The notes beneath the pieces were generated by a model that was not told where the DNA came from, did not search any database, and saw only the letters and a list, made by a program, of their open reading frames with translations. Source: Tholera decimalis (taxonomy: Eukaryota; Arthropoda; Insecta; Lepidoptera; Noctuidae). From it: DNA of 64,000 nucleotides. A program made the translations under genes and the position numbers. This document shows positions 20,641 through 30,835 of this stretch, in pieces. The stretch spans positions 9,936,001 to 10,000,000 of the forward strand of contig OW964562.2 of the NCBI GenBank assembly GCA_943138885.2, given 5' to 3'. Within the stretch, counting starts at the first letter, position 1. Every line of letters starts with the position of its first letter.

Positions 20641-21426
20641 GAACGTGTAACGGAAACCCCATATCTATCCAAAAGGACCAAATTATCGGTTTCATATGTT
20701 TCTTGAATACCTATAATAACAAACGTGTCACAGCACTATGAGGGTCATCCTCAGACTAAGGAAAAAAGAATAGACATGAAATACCTACGAAAAAAGCGTG
20801 CATACCTATTGTGAGTCTGGCACAAAGATGGCGGCTTGCCGTAGAGCTGCGCGCATTATAACATCGATAGTTGAATTGCACGGTGCTTACAGAATTCAAA
20901 ATTGTCGAAAATGAGTTTAACGTTTAAGAAATTCATTGCTTTAAGTTTTTACTATTTTTAACTAATTTCCCTATAAGTCTTATTTCGTTTCGCAAGGATT
21001 AAAAAAATAGGCCCCCAATCCAGGTGCACACGTTTTTTTTAGCTTTCTTCAGTTTTATTTACGTGGTAATGTGAGCTATAAAAACGCACACGCTCGAAGA
21101 GTGTCACTTTACATGGCAGGTCCCTACTACACGTGGATACTGAATAGATGCTACTGCAATTAAATTAACTATCTGTATTCTGAACTTGTACAGGTATGTT
21201 CATAATAAAACAAATTTTACTATGGTGTGGTATGTCTATCCCATTTATTCCCAGTTGTCACCGCGGCGATCACGAATAAAAAACTGTAGCCTTGTGATCG
21301 CTGTGTTCATTGCTCGCTTTTTCCTGTGAGCGTAGTATGCGACCGAAATTGCGGCCAGAACAACTGTGGCGACCACGCTCAACATAGTGGGTGCGAGTAA
21401 AAAACCTCCTACACACAGTGCCGCCG

Positions 21427-22036
21427 CACGGTGGGGTGAAAAACGGCTTTCATAGACTTAGGCATTTTATTTTGCAAGTGCCAGTTTTTGTGCCGGATAT
21501 CACTTCTATTTGTTATAACAATATACAAAAATGACACCAGAATTGATTCTGCACAAAAACGAAGGAATTATAATTTTTTTACGAAAATTTTGTATGGAGC
21601 TAGTATGAAAAATCGAAATATCTCTGAAACGGCAGCGATAACCGTAATATCCTTATAGGAGGTTTTAGTACTAATTATTTATGATTTTTTGACATACGTT
21701 ACATAATGGTTGTAGATGCCTTTTTTTTTTTTAAATCGTCAAAATATTTATATTTATTTTTACATATTAAACGTTCCTTTTAGTGTTTAAGTTGAAGAAT
21801 TCAGAGCTTTAACAACTCTTAACATAAAATAGCATCACCCCTATAGACCTGAAGGACTAGACAGAGGTGTGTAGTATCTTGTTGATCTTGTAAGATTTCC
21901 AACAATACCAAATAGTTGAATATCAGTGTCAAAGTGCCCATGCTGTCGCTTCTTTTAGAAAGATAGGGGAATGAAATTGTTAATTGATCATACCCTAAAA
22001 GTATGATTACAACATAACCGGACACATAATAATATC
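21427..22036 (+). repeat. Transib left terminal inverted repeat (~610 bp)
   Basis: It starts CACGGTGGGGTGAAAAACGG and ends near ACACATAATAATATC. It aligns base for base in reverse with 24902-25518, with scattered substitutions and a few indels in A/T runs. Confidence 0.9.
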
Positions 22037-22477
22037 GACACAAAAGGAATTTTAAAACCTTGCATACGTTCAAAATACAAAATAACATATTGTGTAGTCA
22101 TCTAATGAGTCTGATGACAAGTAATTAAGTAATTAGAATGATGGTTGTAGTCTTCTGATTCTAATGAGCCTATTAAGTGATTAAATGATTTGAAATATCT
22201 CGCAACAATACCAACTAAGAACTGCATTCACCTTTTTATAATTAGTGAGCTAATGTGAGTTGCTAATGTTGATTAGTTCTACTATGAGTTCTACGAAATG
22301 TTTTTGACGATTATAAATTTTTATTATCATATCTTTTATAACTTTAATGAGGGTAGTTAACTAATTATTGACTTTATACAATAAAAGGGCTATAATTTTG
22401 TTCCATAATTTAGATTGTTCACAACCGTGTAACTGCTAACACTAAAACTATTTGCTTTGCGACTACAAAATCTTAGA

Positions 22478-24574
22478 ATGGAAAGTTTAATCACCAACTT
22501 AGATTTGTTTGTTCTTCTAAAAAGTGAGTGTCCTTCATTTAATCATGAAGTATTGTTTAGTGCAATTGTGTCCCGCATAGGCGATTGCCTTTCTGCCGAA
22601 GATCAAGTAACTCTCAAAGAATTTTGCCGGAGATTCACGCGAGCTGCTTTAAACAGGTGGCAGAAATCTAAACGATTCTTTGATAAGTTTAGAAATACGT
22701 ACGGAGAGTGGTTGCAAGCAAATATTGATTGGCCGAGTTGCGTGCAAACTTTAATAAATCAAGAACCAACTGTTGATGAGATACCAAGAGCACGCTCAGT
22801 CTCTCCAGAACCTTCGACATCATCGACTGTTGGAACAATGACAAAAAGGTCCCGAAAACCATTCAAAGATCTGGGAAGCAAACAGAAAAAGAGAAGATCT
22901 AGTGAGCACATAGGCGAGGATTCCTGTGAATTGGCATATGCAGCTGCAGCACGTTTAAAAGAAGAAGGTTATGAAGATATCGCATCTGTATTCAATTATA
23001 TGATCAAAAATCCAGAAGCTGCCGTTAAAATCAAGGAAAGCATTAAGAAAACAGTAATATTTACACCAGAGAAAGCACTTGGATTGCTTCTTTCACTTAA
23101 GCTTTCAAAGTGGCAATATATTACGTTGCGAGAGACTGCCATTCGGGAAGGTGCTAAGGATATTTACCCATCCTACTATAAACTGCAACAAACTAAGCTT
23201 GCATGCTACCCTCCTAATCAATCAGTATCAGTTACGGATTCATCAGCTAGAATTACACTTCAAGCTTTACTTGACATCACGGTGAAGCGGATTCTTCAAA
23301 GTCTTTCTGATAATGTGGAAAATAAGCAGTTAAAGCTGATATCGAAGTGGGGATTTGATGGTGCTTCCAATCAAAGCCGATACAAGCAGAAAATGGACGG
23401 CGAGCATGATGATTCAAGCATTTTCATGACCTCCTTGGTGCCACTGAAACTGACAGATGGAGATAATACTATATGGACAAACCCGAAACCATGCTCAACT
23501 TTTTATTGTCGTCCGGTTCAGTTCACTTTTGTAAAAGAAAGCCATGCAGTTGTCATTGATAACAAAAGAAAAATGGATGAGGAAATTGAGGCCCTTAACC
23601 CCACAGAGTGCATTAATAGTAACAGGGTGACTCATAAACTAATGATGACAATGATCGACGCAAAAGTCTGCACGTACCTTTCTGAAGCTAGATCAAATGC
23701 ATCATGCTACCTGTGCTTAGCAAAACCAACAGAAATGAACCACTTAGATGCTGTAACATCAAAAACTGTGTGTTCTGACATATATGAATTTGGCCTATCA
23801 TCCCTACATGCCCGTATAAATTGCATGGAATGTCTGTTACACATTGCGTACAGACTTGACTTCAAACAGTGGGCAGCAAGAAGTAATGAGCATAAAGATA
23901 TGTTACAAAACAGAAAAAAAAACATTCAAAATAAATTTAAAGAGGAGCTCAATCTGTTAATTGATATAGTAAAACAAGGCTCGGGAACTACCAATGACGG
24001 GAATACCGCAAGGAAGTTTTTCGAGTTTCCCAATAAAACTGCAGCTATTACTGGGTTGGATCAAAACCTGATAAAAAGATTTGCTGTTATTTTGCAAGCA
24101 ATAACATCTGGTGAGAAGATCGATGTCATCAAATTTAAAGATTTTGCTCGCAAAACAGCAGAAAAGTACGTGGAATTATACGACTGGTACTACATGTCAT
24201 CAACCGTACATAAACTATTAATACACGGAGCTGACATAATCGAAAAAAATGATATTGTCCCGATTGGGACTCTCTCGGAAGAAGCCTCAGAGTCTCGAAA
24301 CAAAGATTTTAGGAGGTTCCGGGAACATCATTCGCGGAAAAGAAGCAGGCAAGATTCTAATCAAGATATCCTAAATATGCTTGTTGTTTCTTCGGATCCT
24401 TTTCTAAGTGCACAAAGGCCGAAGTTAGATGCCAAAAGGAAGACAACCTTTTTTGCTGAAACTCTCGACCTAATACAGTTTCCGGAAACTGAGTTCGAGT
24501 TTGTAGGTATATCCGATCTGGATTCTGACTCGGAATTGGAGTCCGACAACGAAAGTTGTAAAGAAAATTTGTAA
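22478..24574 (+). CDS. Transib transposase, RAG1-related (698 aa)
   Basis: This is the DDE recombinase that cuts and inserts the element. I start at ATG 22478; the frame is open upstream but has no ATG. Features match the RAG1/Transib core: D294 in KWGFDGASNQS, D394 in MMTMIDAK, a C-X2-C zinc pair (C410, C413 in CYLC), an H-X4-H pair (H578, H583 in HKLLIH), and the last catalytic Glu within LSEEASESRNKDFRRFR (601-605). The same order and spacing occur around the RAG1 active site and its zinc-binding domain. A basic stretch near residues 122-141 (TKRSRKP, KQKKRR) may be a nuclear signal. The C-terminus is acidic. Frame intact; length normal for Transib. Confidence 0.93.
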   Translation: MESLITNLDLFVLLKSECPSFNHEVLFSAIVSRIGDCLSAEDQVTLKEFCRRFTRAALNRWQKSKRFFDKFRNTYGEWLQANIDWPSCVQTLINQEPTVDEIPRARSVSPEPSTSSTVGTMTKRSRKPFKDLGSKQKKRRSSEHIGEDSCELAYAAAARLKEEGYEDIASVFNYMIKNPEAAVKIKESIKKTVIFTPEKALGLLLSLKLSKWQYITLRETAIREGAKDIYPSYYKLQQTKLACYPPNQSVSVTDSSARITLQALLDITVKRILQSLSDNVENKQLKLISKWGFDGASNQSRYKQKMDGEHDDSSIFMTSLVPLKLTDGDNTIWTNPKPCSTFYCRPVQFTFVKESHAVVIDNKRKMDEEIEALNPTECINSNRVTHKLMMTMIDAKVCTYLSEARSNASCYLCLAKPTEMNHLDAVTSKTVCSDIYEFGLSSLHARINCMECLLHIAYRLDFKQWAARSNEHKDMLQNRKKNIQNKFKEELNLLIDIVKQGSGTTNDGNTARKFFEFPNKTAAITGLDQNLIKRFAVILQAITSGEKIDVIKFKDFARKTAEKYVELYDWYYMSSTVHKLLIHGADIIEKNDIVPIGTLSEEASESRNKDFRRFREHHSRKRSRQDSNQDILNMLVVSSDPFLSAQRPKLDAKRKTTFFAETLDLIQFPETEFEFVGISDLDSDSELESDNESCKENL

Positions 24575-24738
24575 AATTTAATTATTTTTCTTTATGTTCT
24601 TTTGTTATTTATGTTAGTTTATTGTACCAATATGTTTAGTTAATAATTTCATAAATTATAGTTTCAAATATGTATTTTGTATAATTGAATTTATTAGATA
24701 TTATTTTTGTTACTTCTGTTTTATTTAAATTACCTATC

Positions 24739-24744
24739 AATAAA
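24739..24744 (+). terminator. Polyadenylation signal AATAAA for the Transib gene
   Basis: AATAAA lies 165 bp after the stop codon in AT-rich sequence, a plausible cleavage signal for the transposase transcript. Confidence 0.55.
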
Positions 24745-24901
24745 AAGTTTATATACAGTCTTTTTTTTTTCACATATTCTTAATATTTGGGGAAAAAGCA
24801 TGCTTCCTAACGATGTTCTTAACTTTGACACAGTTCATGGATCGTTTTGAACAGTTTCATATGTTAAAATAAATAATGTTAGTACTATAATCCCCTATAA
24901 G

Positions 24902-25518
24902 GATATTATTATTATTATGTGTCCGGTTATGTTGTAATCATACTTTTAGGGTATGATCAATTAACAATTTCATTCCCCTATCTTTCAAAAAGAAGCGACA
25001 GCATGGGCACTTTGACACTGATATTCAACTATTTGGTATTGTTGGAAATCTTACAAGATCAACAAGACACTACACACCTCTGTCTAGTCCTTCAGGTCTA
25101 TAGGGGTGATGCTATTTTATGATAAGAGTTGTTAAAGCTCTGAATTCTTCAACTTAAACACTAAAAGGAACGTTTAAATATGTAAAAATAAATAAAAATA
25201 TTTTGACGATTTTTAAAAAAAAAAGGCATCTACAACCATTATGTAACGTATGTCAAAAAATCATAAATAATTAGTACTATAACCCCCTATAAGGATATTA
25301 CGGTTATCGCTGCCGTTTTAGAGATATTTCGATTTTTCATACTAGCTCCATACAACATTTTCGTAAAAAAATTATAATTCCTTCGTTTCTGAGCAGAATC
25401 AATTCTGGTGTCATTTTTGTATATTGTTATAACTAATAGAAGTGATATCCGGCAAAAAAACTCGCACTTGCAAAATAAAATGCCTAAGTCTATGAAAGCC
25501 GATTTTCAGCCCACCGTG
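24902..25518 (-). repeat. Transib right terminal inverted repeat (~617 bp)
   Basis: Complement of the left repeat. A segment like AGTACTATAATCCCCTATAAG just inside it (24889 on) also occurs within the repeat itself (25272 on), so the inner edge seems to have been copied or slipped once. Confidence 0.88.
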
Positions 25519-26061
25519 CGCCGGCTGGGGAGGATGCCGCGCGCGGCTCAGGGTTACTTAGCGCTTGGAATTAAGATTGATTTTCGTGTGGACTTCTAGT
25601 TTCTGCGACTTGTGCCGGGGCATATGTGTAGGAGCCTTATTAGAGTATCACTATTACTGATTAGCACACCACGACTGCAGTACCTGTACCTAAGGTCTAT
25701 AATTACCAATGAAAAGAATAAATAAATACAAAATACGGTTTGTTTTCATCGTTTGTCAGACTATACTTATTTTTATTAACTAATAATATAACTTAACATT
25801 AATTTTTTTTATTTAAGTAGGTACTACTACATGGCTCGATCATTCATAATAAACCAAAAATTATCATTTTACACAGATTTATTTAAAACTATAAAAGCCG
25901 TTTATCCCAGTCATACTTAAGTTCTAAAATACAAATATGTATACACAATAATCAAATAAGAGCACGTTGCGCAAATTTTATACAAATATACACATTAATA
26001 AAACATGAGCATGTTGAACAAACAAAAAACAAAAAAAAATACAAACCACACAATCCTTACT

Positions 26062-26175
26062 TATTAATATTATTATAAGTGCGTAAGTTTGTTTGTATGG
26101 ATGGATGTTTGTTACTCAATCACGGCTGAACGGATTTTTATGAAATTTGGCACAGATGTAGATTATAGTCTGGAT
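26062..26175 (+). mobile_element. Repeat fragment related to the 62.79 kb Helitron-like copy
   Basis: It carries GGATGGATGTTTGTTACTC and GAACGGATTTTTATGAAATTT in the same order as 62788-62900. It runs into the end of the coiled-coil exon of the P-like element and truncates it. Confidence 0.6.
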
Positions 26176-27695
26176 TTTCTTACTCTGTCTTCTCACTTTT
26201 TCATTTAATGTTTTAATTTTTTTCTTCCGATATTCACATTTTGATTTTAATTTTTGAATAATTTCAAGCGCTTTATCCTGAAACAAAAAAAAACGCATTA
26301 ACTTCTAGTTTTCTGCAACTTCGTTCAAGTTTTTGCCGTAAATTAATTTGAAATTACCAGTTACGCTGCCCACAGTACATACAGTAACATATTATAGAAT
26401 AGAACACTTACATCTGCATAGCTAGAAGTGCTGCAGACAGGCTCCTCTTCCAGTGCTTTGTGAGAAAAAAATGTTGTGCCTCACATTCATTAAATTGGGC
26501 TGGTAACTGTAAATAAATAACAACAATTTTTATATTGAGTGAGTTTGTATTTAAAAGTCAAGATAGCATGGTAATTACCATAAGGAACATAATTATTATG
26601 AAATATTACACTTACATCTGCATTTTTAGAAGTGCTGCAAACAGGTTTCTCTTCCAACACCCTGCGAGGAACAGATCGTTGTTTCTCACACTCGTCAAAT
26701 TGTGCTGGTAACTATACAAAGAATAACCATAAATGTTTAATAATATTTACATTGCGAATTTAATCACTAACTCACGCTCAAATTTGTTTAGCTTGCATTT
26801 TAACATAGACACAACATTTTATAACCTGATATATGTATGTATCATTTTCAAAAATTAATCATTATCCATCTCCTTTTGCTATGACTATATCAGGAGTAAA
26901 AATAGTGCAGGTATATGTGTCTTAATCTGTGTGAGGAGGTGGATAATTAAAATCATATAACTTATATTAGGTTTTGATTCAGTCCGTACGAGAATTTTAA
27001 GGATGTTTTATAATTTTCAGAAAAAAAGTTATCTATTTATTCTGACTGATGTGTATTTAAACCTGAAACTTTATACCAGTATTTCAGCAATATAGAACTG
27101 CTGTTGCTGACATGCTTCTCGTCCCTCCTCTCTCTCCATCAACTGGTTTGGATTGGTTACTTGTCAGTAAGTAGGTAAACACAATAAACTTGTCTATTAT
27201 CAAAACTTACCAATAATTCACTTGAAGGCAAAGCATCATCGCGCAGTCTTGTTATATTTAAAGTTCGGTTAAAACATTTATCTTCAAAATGCAGGGAACA
27301 AATAAAAATATGTTCAATCCCAAGTATATACAGCCACTGTTCTTTTCTTTCTTTACATGTTGGCAATCTAAAATCATAAAAAGAAATCGAGTTAAATAAT
27401 ATTCACCTGTCGATATGTTTTATCGATAAATTGAATATTCCGAACCGTAACTCTAACTCTCTGTTTACTAACAAATGATTTGCTTAAAAATCACATAATA
27501 TCAACAGTAAAACAGTAAATAATTACAGAAAAGCAAGTGTATCTTTATAAACTTTCCCAAAAATAGCAAAATCTTTCAAAATAATAGAAAAAAACAAGAT
27601 ATTTTGAATGAATTCGGTTACTTACCTGTGCAACGTTTTATTGGGATGTTTTTGTTGCTTTTCATGCGGCAGCCTAACACACTGCACCTACCCAT
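26176..27695 (-). pseudogene. THAP-domain transposase gene fragment of the P-like element
   Basis: Minus-strand exons with good splice sites. Exon 1 (27695-27626) starts MGRCSVLGC, giving the first cysteine pair, and ends CACAG/GTAAGT. Exon 2 (27367-27211) encodes LPTCKERKEQW, ICSLHFEDKCF (the C-X2-H of THAP) and DALPS, matching the closing AVPT-like motif. Two similar exons follow (26711-26616 and 26506-26412), then a coiled-coil exon from 26277 (KALEIIQKLKSKCEYRKKK). Exon 1 needs a 1-nt frame change after LGC to read HEKQQKHPNKTLHR into exon 2, so the gene is broken. The RNase H-type catalytic region is absent. THAP fingers bind transposon ends in P elements; function here is lost. Confidence 0.75.
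26412..26711 (-). repeat. Tandemly duplicated exon in the THAP gene
   Basis: Two ~96-nt exons, each with acceptor before TTACCAGC and donor GAT/GTAAG, share LPAQF..ECE and an EE-PVCSTS core. The copy at 26412-26506 has diverged and is one nucleotide shorter (95 against 96 nt). Confidence 0.7.
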
Positions 27696-28364
27696 GATAA
27701 ATGCAGTATTATGCAAGTTCTTGCACTATAAACAAGCACAATTTTCGCCTATTATCACCAAATTTTCTTAAAAACACTGAAACAAGCAAGTCGCGATGAC
27801 AACTGATGTACTTGTTGTTGGCTGTGACAAAACATGGCGGCCGGCCGCAGTTAGGTATTTTGTGACATTACCAAAGTTATGTTGCCATTTTTGGCAATGA
27901 TAAAACTAATGTTGTCCTTTTTTACATATGATTACTCTGGCAAGTTAAAAAGAGATGCCGATATATCAGTAACTATGCCGTCGAAATGCATCATATTCCT
28001 ATAACTACAGTTCGTATAGAATGTTTATGCCATGTCCTCTTTTTTTCCTTAGTCAGAGGGGTCATCACTTTCCACGTTACTTGCCAATAAAACGATAATT
28101 CTCTTCGTTCTTCTTAATTTGAAAAATTCGGTCTCTGGTATCAATGTATTGAAATTTCTAATAAGTTCCACACATGTAGACATAGGATTACAAAATCCTT
28201 GCTATATCGTTTGTTATCATCCAAAGAAGCCGTGCACTTGGTATGTATATACCCTTTAAATTACACGTTGTATATATTTGGCAAAGCAAAGAAAGTAGAG
28301 CATTTGTCTGGAGTTTATTAAATTTCTTAATACCTACAGAATAGAAATATATAGCAAGAGGACG

Positions 28365-28650
28365 ATACGGTTGACTCAGTGGTTGAGCGATTGGCTGCTG
28401 TGATGCGTGTCTCAGGTTCAATTCCCGCAATTACAACAAATTTTTGTATAGCCTGCTAATCGCTGTTCTGGTCTAGGTGTTTTATAAAAATGCATTCAGG
28501 TTACAGTGTGAAAAAAAAACTAAGACTCCAAATTCCGTCCATCAAATGGTTCTCTGTAAGAGATCGTCCTATGCGATAAAACCACCCACTGTACACTAGT
28601 TTTTTGTATTCATGTGAATGTTGTGGGGTGCACAATAAAGTATAGGTATA
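28365..28650 (+). mobile_element. tRNA-derived SINE
   Basis: The head has A-box-like GACTCAGTGGTTGAGCGA and B-box-like GGTTCAATTCCCG. It is followed by a body with AAGAGATCGTCCTATGCGAT and a GTGCACAATAAAGTATA end like that of lepidopteran LINE tails. It is a SINE, not a tRNA gene, because the cloverleaf 3' half is replaced. Confidence 0.6.
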
Positions 28651-28794
28651 CGATCAAAAAAAATGGTTACGGAGTTCTGATGTTTTAAAATCTATCATCA
28701 GGACAACAATAATTACGTTCTACGTCACTCATATATAAATCCGTAATGATATTGCGCAATCCAGTACAAACAAACATTTTATTTTTTTTTATTT

Positions 28795-29075
28795 AGGATG
28801 AGCCCACTCTGACCTCGATATCGCCTGATGCTAAGCGATAGATGAGGGCTACGATGGAACGAACGAACCCACAAGATACCGGTTCACTCTTGCTTTAAAG
28901 GCTGAAAGGTCATAAGTGGCAGGGAACACAGAAGCCGGCAGAGAGTTCCACAACTTGACTGTACGTACAATAAATGTGGAAGAAAAGCGCATAATACGAC
29001 AAGACGGCATATCAACCAAGTGTGGACATATAGTATAAGCACATCAATTAGATCGCCGCACACACGGCTCGTCAT
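28795..29075 (-). pseudogene. LINE ORF2 C-terminal fragment
   Basis: The minus-strand reading gives STFIVRTVKLWNSLPASVF and YDLSAFKARVNRYL, the typical tail of jockey/CR1-type LINE reverse transcriptases. In-frame stops are present on both sides and the RT core is missing. A more decayed relative lies at 3605-3740. Confidence 0.75.
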
Positions 29076-29090
29076 TCATAAATAAATTGC

Positions 29091-29912
29091 GACGTTGCCG
29101 TCCTTCAAGTACGCGTGTACAGAGTGTTTCTTTTACGTATCAATTTAACATTTTCAGTGAATATTTTAATATTTAAAAAAAAACAAAAACATTTTGTTTT
29201 CAAATGGTAATCTTTTTTAGCATGTATAGATGCTATATACTATTGCGGGTTAACGGGAACGCTCTCTGTTAGTTAACATAATGTATAATAACAGTCACTT
29301 GATATTTAAGGTAACGCAGCGCTTACCAAGCTCAGTCAGTGGATAGTTAACCACTACCACCAACTTGACATACCCAGATCTCTTTGGCCAGGAAAACCAG
29401 GCACACAGAGATCTCTGCATGGAGCTTTTCCTTCTTTGGCTGCTGACGCCTGCTGACGAAACAGGAATGTTCTACCGTGATACCACAGCTCAGGGCGCAA
29501 ATGCCACTGAATGCATCGTCCTACACAGCATGTAGGTGTTAGAAATAAAAATACTGGTTCTCTGGTCCTCATAGCTGGAAAATAATTAGGTAGAATTTGC
29601 ATTATTTCCCCGAATGTTACCTACATATCTTCCTAGCGGTGATCAACTTGTATGGGAAACTATTTTAACAGTAGATTGAATGTGTTAATGTGAATTTTCC
29701 TCAGATTACCTAAATGTTTAGATACCGCCCCGCATAGTAAGCTTCTTACTGAGTAAGGAGTCATATGGTACCGGGATCGCGGTACCGAATGCCACCTTGA
29801 ATTTTATTAATATTTTTGAGGAGTCGTTCGGGACTGGTGCGGTGCCGTGGTACCAAACGACCCTTGGAATTAATGAATTATTATGAGTGGTTCTTTGGTA
29901 CCACAAATAATA
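29091..29912. other. No recognisable feature; GGTACC cluster
   Basis: No gene is seen. GGTACC occurs four times within about 130 bp near 29765-29905, two of them in ATCGCGGTACCG-like contexts, so a decayed palindromic element is possible. Confidence 0.4.
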
Positions 29913-30615
29913 CCAGGTGCTTCAAAAAAATGTATACACACTTTAAACTATCGTAGTTTTCCCGCTCTACAAGGCTAATGTTATATTTCTTCGCCAGGTG
30001 GCAGCATAATCGTCCCTCTATGTTATATTGTCAGTTGGAAGTTGTAATATCAACATGGCGGACGTACGTTTGAGTTTTGAAGAACGTAAGCAGGTTATTA
30101 AGTGGTACTGGAAGTTTGAGAATGTAAATGAAGTTCAAAGACAGTGGAGAAGGGAGTATGATACAAAACCACCTTCAAGATTAACAGTTACACGCATACG
30201 AGACAAATTCGAAGTTCATGGAACAATGTGTGATGTGCATAAAGGTCGTTCAGGTCGACCTCGAACAGCTACAAGTGATGAGTCATCAACGGCATCTTCT
30301 TATGGGGCACAGTAAAAAATGAGGTGTACAAACGTAAACTACGTAACCTAGACATTCTTTGGAATGAGATTCAAGCCGTGTGTAGAGAAATCTCATTGGA
30401 CGTTTTGATACGATGTACAGAATCAGTGGTGACTTGTACTCAGAATTGTATTGATGCTGGAGGTCACCAATTTGAACAGTATTAACATTTGTTATGTATG
30501 TTTTATTTACATTGGATTTTCAGCTTTCTAATTTCCTGAAATTTAACTTTGTAGAACGGTAAATAAATTTTCTATGGACCTTCAAAGTGTGTATACATTA
30601 TTTTGAAGCACCCTG
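29913..30615 (+). mobile_element. mariner-like deletion derivative
   Basis: 703 bp with inverted ends (GGTGCTTCAAAAAAATGTAT and its near complement) and TA on both sides, the mariner/Tc1 target. Inside is the start and the end of a transposase with the catalytic centre deleted. Confidence 0.85.
30055..30485 (+). pseudogene. mariner-like transposase, internally deleted
   Basis: ATG at 30055 opens MADVRLSFEERKQVIKWYW, a helix-turn-helix domain of the DUF4817 type used by mariner-like transposases to bind their ends; it runs to GRSGRPRTAT. The sequence then jumps near 30298 to the C-terminus in another frame, LWGTVKNEVYKRKLRNLD, ending GGHQFEQY with TAA at 30483. The DD(D/E) catalytic core of roughly 200 residues is gone. 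Non-functional, but the ends could be moved by a full-length relative. Confidence 0.8.
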
Positions 30616-30835
30616 TATATCATTTGTTTGTTTACGATATAGGAAAATACAGTCAAAGAAAAAATCAGCATTGGTAAAATCTTTCTTTTTATTTGAGAAA
30701 TCATAGTTTTAAATTATAAAGAATCCTAAGTAACAAAGTAAGTAAGTATTTATTAATCGGGAATTTTATTATAATTTCCTGATCAATAATTATTAAGGTA
30801 TCGTCGCTAATTTAAGGTATCGTCTACGGTAAGCG
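30616..30835. other. Short unrecognised spacer
   Basis: AT-rich, no motif. The boundary of the following LINE is not sharp. Confidence 0.4.

Larger units (their letters stand above)
21427..25518 (+). mobile_element. Complete Transib transposon
   Basis: 4092 bp bounded by CACGGTGG in inverted orientation, with a perfect 5-bp target duplication CGCCG (21422-21426, 25519-25523). GC-rich 5-bp duplications and CACNRTG-type ends are characteristic of the Transib superfamily. The terminal inverted repeats are about 610 bp long, far longer than is usual for the group, and roughly 96-98% identical by eye. The single large ORF between them is a RAG1-related transposase. Everything needed for autonomous movement appears present. 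Confidence 0.94.
20749..28059 (-). mobile_element. THAP-domain (P-like) DNA transposon, defective
   Basis: The inverted ends read CCTCAGACTAAGGAAAAA and, complemented from the right, CCTCTGACTAAGGAAAAA. GGTCAT is duplicated at both sides (20743-20748, 28060-28065); 6-8 bp is arguable because of adjacent Gs, and P elements make 8. Without the nested Transib it is about 3.2 kb. THAP exons and a coiled-coil exon lie on the minus strand at the right side. I find no transposase catalytic core. THAP domains also occur in other superfamilies, so P-like is an inference. Confidence 0.72.
20641..28270 (+). mobile_element. TATA-type MITE, split by nested insertions
   Basis: The left part (20641-20748) and right part (28066-28270) are collinear with the uninterrupted MITE at 556-948, and the ends GAACGTGTAA and TTACACGTTG match its termini. 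TATA flanks both ends (20637-20640, 28271-28274). The P-like element occupies the middle. The left part lacks about 60 bp relative to the other copies. Confidence 0.8.

Noticed and set aside
21414..21420. CACAGTG, the consensus RAG heptamer, 6 bp outside the Transib left end
   Set aside because: It lies in the flanking P-like element, has no nonamer at a proper distance that I can see, and a 7-mer match is expected by chance.
22457..22477. Upstream in-frame extension of the Transib transposase
   Set aside because: It begins at TTG, not a normal eukaryotic start. ATG at 22478 is the first Met codon in frame.
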